From an uncultured Lachnospiraceae bacterium (GTDB taxonomy: Bacteria; Bacillota; Clostridia; Lachnospirales; Lachnospiraceae): a stretch of 33,882 nucleotides of DNA. The notes under the pieces were generated by a model. The model saw only the letters and a list, made by a program, of their open reading frames with translations, did no database searches and was not told the origin of the DNA. Made by a program: the position numbers and the translations under genes. This document shows, in pieces, positions 30,528 to 33,882 of this stretch (positions are counted from its first letter, which is position 1; each line of letters opens with the position of its first letter). The stretch is taken from assembly GCA_947167135.1 (NCBI GenBank), contig CAMVGV010000027.1, positions 1 to 33,882 of the forward strand, written 5' to 3'.

Positions 30528-31186
30528 AGGTTCAGCCTCCTCGCAATGGCACTCATCAGATCCCCGAAGTTGAATATCACGACACCCGCATCCAGAAGAA
30601 GATACAGCGTCACGATTATCATTGCGGGATAAGGGAACCAGTTCATTCCAAGTTTTATGAAGATCAGCTGGATCAGCGCGGCAGCGGAATCCAGTATAAG
30701 ATATGAGATAAATTCGTCAGCATGCAGCCTTGCGGCCTTCGATATGACAAGCGTAACTATCATCATTACCAAAAGAATGCTCGGGATGACCCAGGTCACC
30801 GACCACCTGTGCCAGCCTGTCAGGGCGTCGGTCACGATCACCGCGATCATAACGATCAGCGCCTCGACGGTAATGGTTTTCAACACATTATATCTGAAGT
30901 AATTTATGACAAAAACATCACCCCAGATAAAGAAGGCCACTATATGGCATATCCTTATCACCGCATCCGTTTCGGGTATCATAAAGCCCAACATCCCCGT
31001 GACGATACAGAAAGCCGCCAGAATAAAGGTAAGTATCTTCATTACGGTTACGCTGGATATCTTCCTCTCCGGAAAAACAGGGAAGCTCCCTTCATCACTT
31101 TCCTTGTATTCCAGCTTTTTCTGGCAAAGAGGGCAGGCTTTTTTCTGCCCGTGTATATTAACCCTGCACTTCGGGCAGTACTGCAT
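30524..31186 (-). CDS. Zinc-ribbon membrane protein (DUF6320-like)
   Basis: 220-residue protein starting MQYCPKCRVNIHGQKKACPL: a zinc ribbon with C4, C7, C18 and C21, then a short basic linker with FPVFPERKI, then about six membrane segments (about 48-70, 78-95, 105-125, 132-150, 165-185, 190-208). I place the start at 31186, with GGAGAGG in front, and not at 31240. This layout is known to me as DUF6320, a family that I have seen named beside alcohol acetyltransferases in Lachnospiraceae; its function is not known. The gene overlaps the upstream acyltransferase gene by 29 nt and the downstream esterase gene by 4 nt, so all are translated together. Confidence 0.7.
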   Translation of the reverse strand: MQYCPKCRVNIHGQKKACPLCQKKLEYKESDEGSFPVFPERKISSVTVMKILTFILAAFCIVTGMLGFMIPETDAVIRICHIVAFFIWGDVFVINYFRYNVLKTITVEALIVMIAVIVTDALTGWHRWSVTWVIPSILLVMMIVTLVISKAARLHADEFISYLILDSAAALIQLIFIKLGMNWFPYPAMIIVTLYLLLDAGVVIFNFGDLMSAIARRLNL

Positions 31187-32465
31187 CTTCCGCCTCTCCT
31201 TCCCGGGCATCATAATCATTGCTGGATATTTCAACGTCAATACCCATTCCGCTTATGATCCTGAAAAAATTCATCATTACTCCATGTGTGGTGTATGGGC
31301 TTACCTCGCCGAAGACCATTCTGTTTCCGAAGGTCGAAACGCAGATCTGCTCCGATGGTGCCGCCATAAATGCGCTGAAATAATCTATGTATTCCTCAAG
31401 TCCCGGAGGCATGCTTATCCTTCCGAGATTTGACATGGTGCAGGTGACGCCGCGGTTTGCCATTATACTGAAAAGATATATGCCTATATCCTTGATAATG
31501 AGCGGTATCATCTTGACCGCGATATTATGCTCAAGCGCCGCATATGAATTCATATTCTCATTTATCTTTTCCTTTGAGAGCTGCTCCTCAAAGGCCCTCT
31601 TAACACCCGGAATGATGCTTTCCGTTGTCCCGTTATACTCCGTGGCGTCAAAAGAAATATTTATCACACTGAAAAAATTCCTGGCGGTAAAGGACTGGTA
31701 GAACTGCCTTAGATTTACAGGAACACTCACCACTATAGGTCTCTTTTTCTGCCGTACCGTCATCCTCTTTATCGCAGCCTCAATATAAACCGCCACACAC
31801 AGTATTCCAACCGTGGTTCCGTATTCCTTGGCCTTCTTCAGGAACTGGTCCGCCGGGATAACCCCCTCTATAAGATGACAGCGCAGGTTCGGATCCTTTT
31901 CCTCATTCAGCTGCCAAGCCCGGTTCGAGCCCATATCCTTAAGCTGATCGAGATCCGCGCTTTTTTCATAAAAGGTATCAAAGGCATCTGCGCTGTTTTC
32001 CTGCATGGAAGAGATATCATCATCAAAGCGGGTCAGCGGAAGAGAATGCCTGATTTCCAGATATTTCGCCACCAGATGCTTCAAAAACATAAAGGCACCG
32101 GTCCCATCCGCCAGGACATGGAACACTTCCAGATTTATCCGTTTCCTGAAATAGGTTACCCTGTAGAGAAGAGCTCTCCGTCCCGGATGATAAATAGCCT
32201 CCAGTGGAAATTCCCCTTCCTCCGATACCTCCGGGGTAATACCGCTGTCCTCGAGATAATACCAGAATATCCCTCTTTTCAGGACAACATTAAAGATCGG
32301 AAATTCCGGAGCCACCTCGTCCAGAGCCTGCTCCAGTATCTCCTTATCCACATTCTCCTTCAATACGGCGGTGAGGCGGAATACCCTGGTATCGGCGCCT
32401 CTGGCCTGTGAAGGCACTATCTTTGCCGCGTTATCCAGTTTGTACCATCGTGTCGATTCTGCCAT
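31158..32465 (-). CDS. Alcohol acetyltransferase/condensation-fold protein with canonical HxxxDG
   Basis: 435-residue cytosolic protein, first gene of the operon. The N-terminus TRWYKLDNAAKIVPSQ is the usual start of AATase-like proteins of Lachnospiraceae. The active-site motif is intact: VFHVLADGTGAF with H116, D120 and G121. The C-terminal half contains the region VTCTMSNLGRISMPP, the position of the latch/NFG-like motif. Such enzymes transfer an acyl group from CoA or a carrier to an alcohol or amine; the true substrates are not known. The ATG at 32465 lies 9 nt after a TACAAT and has no ribosome site, so the transcript may be leaderless or nearly so. It is divergent from the EAL-HDOD gene. 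Confidence 0.85.
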   Translation of the reverse strand: MAESTRWYKLDNAAKIVPSQARGADTRVFRLTAVLKENVDKEILEQALDEVAPEFPIFNVVLKRGIFWYYLEDSGITPEVSEEGEFPLEAIYHPGRRALLYRVTYFRKRINLEVFHVLADGTGAFMFLKHLVAKYLEIRHSLPLTRFDDDISSMQENSADAFDTFYEKSADLDQLKDMGSNRAWQLNEEKDPNLRCHLIEGVIPADQFLKKAKEYGTTVGILCVAVYIEAAIKRMTVRQKKRPIVVSVPVNLRQFYQSFTARNFFSVINISFDATEYNGTTESIIPGVKRAFEEQLSKEKINENMNSYAALEHNIAVKMIPLIIKDIGIYLFSIMANRGVTCTMSNLGRISMPPGLEEYIDYFSAFMAAPSEQICVSTFGNRMVFGEVSPYTTHGVMMNFFRIISGMGIDVEISSNDYDAREGEAEDAVLPEVQG

Positions 32466-32474
32466 ACGGGCAGA

Positions 32475-32508
32475 ATTGTATCACATTTGGGAATACTTTT
32501 GACATTCC
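32475..32508 (-). promoter_or_regulatory. Promoter and inverted repeat of the acyltransferase operon
   Basis: Minus strand -10 TACAAT (32480-32475); the -35 at 17-18 nt is GTCAAA or TGTCAA (weak). The inverted repeat GGAAT at 32490-32494 with ATTCC at 32504-32508 overlaps the -35 region and could be an operator. Confidence 0.4.
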
Positions 32509-32531
32509 GAATCATTTGTATCAAGAAAATA

Positions 32532-32560
32532 ATGCAAAATCTACAAAAATATTGTATAAT
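32532..32560 (+). promoter_or_regulatory. Promoter of the EAL-HDOD gene
   Basis: TATAAT at 32555-32560 with a poor -35 (ATGCAA at 32532-32537). Leader of about 35 nt to the ATG at 32600. The 134-nt divergent gap between the two genes is fully used by the two promoters. Confidence 0.5.
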
Positions 32561-32599
32561 AATTACAAATTTAAGTATTTTGTGCGAAGGGAGATCATT

Positions 32600-33823
32600 A
32601 TGCTTGCTGCACTTATGCCTCTTTTTAATGAAAAAATGATCGTAAAGGCCTATTCTGTATTCTCTGAAAAGGAGAATCCTTTCTTAAATCCGGACATGGC
32701 TGTTGCCGCAAAGTATGACGGAGTCGGAAGGATATCGGGTCTTGAAGTTGTTGGCAGTATGGGCACTGCCGTGCTGAACGATGAGAAGCAGGTTTTTGTT
32801 CCTGTGGATAATATCAATATCTTTGCGGATATTGTTTCACAGTGTACGGTTCCGAGAAACCGGGTGGTCCTCCTGATGGACAATTCCATAACCCCCGATG
32901 AGGATTACGTCAAAAGGATAAAGCTTTTGAGAGGGGAAGGCTTCCGTTTCGCCATCAGAAAGCTTACGGTGGATATGTTCGAGGCATACCGGCCCATCCT
33001 TACGGAATGTGATTATGTGCTTCTGGATCACAAAAAAATAGTGATATCAAAAGCAAAGATCTATTTCAATAAGCTCTACCCCGACATGAAGCTCATAGCA
33101 GTAAATGTAAACAGTCAGGACGAATATCAAACCCTGAGTGCCGATGGCAAATATGACCTTTACGAGGGTGAATTCTTCAGGATGCCGATAACCAGCAATG
33201 AGAAGGAAGTCAATCCTTTAAAGATCAACTATATTGAACTGCTGAATGTGGTGAATGCCCCTGATTTCGATCTGACCGACGCCGCGGATGTTATCGGAAG
33301 AGATGCCGGACTCGTTATCTCCCTTCTGGAAATAGTCAACCATATTGCGATCAATTCGGAGATCACCTCCGTCCGCCACGCGGCTGCAATGCTGGGTCAG
33401 AAAGAGCTCAAGCGCTGGATCAATACGGCAGTCACCAAGGAGCTTTGTGCCGACAAGCCCAGTGAGATCACAAGGATGTCCATGGTTCGTGCAAAGTTTG
33501 CGGAAAATCTTGCTCCGGTATTTAATATTGCAGGTTTTTCCTCCGAGCTTTTCCTTACCGGATTGTTTTCCTGTGTCGATATTATGCTTGACAAGCCTAT
33601 GGATGAAGCACTGAAAATGCTCCATGTGGCAAAGAACATCAATGATGCACTGATCAGCGGAAAGGGTGAATTGGCTCCGGTTCTGGACTTTGTCCGCCTC
33701 TATGAAAATGCCGACTTTATCGAGGTCTGCCGTCGGATGGTAGTTGATGATATCGATATGGATACGGTTTATGATGCATACCTCAATGCTCTCAGCTGGT
33801 ACAGAGATCTGTTTGTGAAGTAA
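32600..33823 (+). CDS. YuxH-like degenerate EAL plus HDOD signalling protein
   Basis: 407-residue cytosolic protein. I start it at the ATG at 32600, because GAAGGGAG lies 6 nt in front; the frame open to 32408 has no ribosome site and overlaps the divergent promoter. The N-terminal about 190 residues follow the EAL-like pattern of YuxH proteins (start LMPLFNEKMIVKAYSVFSEK, where the E-A-L is lost), so no c-di-GMP hydrolysis is expected. The C-terminal part from about 205 is an HDOD domain, seen in PLKINYIELLNVVNAPDFDL, then DVIGRDAGLVISLLEIVNHI and MLGQKELKRWINTAV. HDOD proteins act as signalling adaptors in motility and regulation. The neighbouring decayed EAL gene at 2956 and this one are unrelated loci. 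Confidence 0.85.
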   Translation: MLAALMPLFNEKMIVKAYSVFSEKENPFLNPDMAVAAKYDGVGRISGLEVVGSMGTAVLNDEKQVFVPVDNINIFADIVSQCTVPRNRVVLLMDNSITPDEDYVKRIKLLRGEGFRFAIRKLTVDMFEAYRPILTECDYVLLDHKKIVISKAKIYFNKLYPDMKLIAVNVNSQDEYQTLSADGKYDLYEGEFFRMPITSNEKEVNPLKINYIELLNVVNAPDFDLTDAADVIGRDAGLVISLLEIVNHIAINSEITSVRHAAAMLGQKELKRWINTAVTKELCADKPSEITRMSMVRAKFAENLAPVFNIAGFSSELFLTGLFSCVDIMLDKPMDEALKMLHVAKNINDALISGKGELAPVLDFVRLYENADFIEVCRRMVVDDIDMDTVYDAYLNALSWYRDLFVK

Positions 33824-33853
33824 TGTATTGATTAAAGCGCCAAAAGTAATTGT

Positions 33854-33878
33854 CACCACACAAGAAAAGCTTGTGGTG
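33854..33878 (+). terminator. Probable terminator of the EAL-HDOD gene, at window end
   Basis: CACCACACAAG and CTTGTGGTG pair with a two-base bulge around an AAAAG loop, about 30 nt after the stop. The T tract would fall beyond the window, so this is not confirmed. Confidence 0.5.
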
Positions 33879-33882
33879 GGGA

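Noticed and set aside
32499-32504. Perfect TTGACA on the plus strand as -35 of the EAL-HDOD gene
   Set aside because: No -10 box lies 16-18 nt downstream; the only good TATAAT (32555) is 50 nt away.
33218-33859. 213-codon ORF on the minus strand opposite the HDOD gene
   Set aside because: It lies antisense to the well-supported EAL-HDOD gene and has no recognisable domain or ribosome site.

Overview
The window looks like a chromosomal segment of a motile, anaerobic, low-to-mid GC Bacillota, most likely a member of the Lachnospirales. This placement rests on gene content: a Clostridia-type flagellin behind a sigma-D (sigma-28) style promoter, HPr-like small proteins, a ThiI without rhodanese domain next to a NifS-type desulfurase, AATase-like and zinc-ribbon membrane proteins typical of that family, and strong AGGAGG ribosome binding sites. 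No marker gene fixes the genus. About five sixths of the genes are on the minus strand. I see no rRNA, tRNA, CRISPR, transposase or phage gene.

Region 1 (1-4764): decayed fragments at the left edge, aspartase (aspA), an M20-type N-acyl-amino-acid amidohydrolase, the frameshifted remnant of an EAL c-di-GMP phosphodiesterase, and a DAACS-family transporter whose substrate-site arginine is replaced by alanine. Region 2 (4788-10426, minus): RNA modification and sulfur transfer genes mtaB, prmA, rsmE, a cysteine desulfurase and thiI. Region 3 (10427-13662): an HPr-like protein without the phosphorylatable histidine, flagellin, a 450-nt stretch made of perfect hairpins (two 116-bp tandem units plus a 17-bp stem), and a FucO-like alcohol dehydrogenase with a good promoter. 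Region 4 (13880-17785, minus): an operon of a CdaR/PucR-type regulator, ftsE, ftsX and a CtpA-type protease, which links cell-envelope division control with proteolysis. Region 5 (17886-20461): a diverged TagA/WecG-like protein, a GT39-like membrane glycosyltransferase and a YjfB-like small motility protein. Region 6 (20522-27920, minus): the complete branched-chain amino-acid ABC transporter livK-livH-livM-livG-livF, followed without a break by a cytidylate-kinase-like protein and a CvfB-like S1 protein, then a second HPr-like protein and a CPBP membrane protease. Region 7 (28179-32465, minus): a four-gene operon of two condensation/alcohol-acetyltransferase-fold proteins, a Notum/pectin-acetylesterase-fold hydrolase and a zinc-ribbon membrane protein. 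Region 8 (32600-33823, plus): a YuxH-like degenerate EAL plus HDOD protein.

The best candidate for an undescribed system is Region 7: its genes overlap or nearly touch, one acyltransferase has the canonical HxxxDG motif while the other has lost the aspartate, and the predicted esterase has no export signal. The second theme is non-coding: a hairpin array in the 3' region of the alcohol dehydrogenase, two copies of a palindromic TGTCAT-ended repeat that appear to supply a stop codon to mtaB and a -35 box to the glycosyltransferase gene, a second two-copy repeat (7182 and 28022), and three genes whose -10 box lies only 6-9 nt before the ATG, which suggests leaderless transcripts. All functional calls come from reading the sequence; no database search was run.
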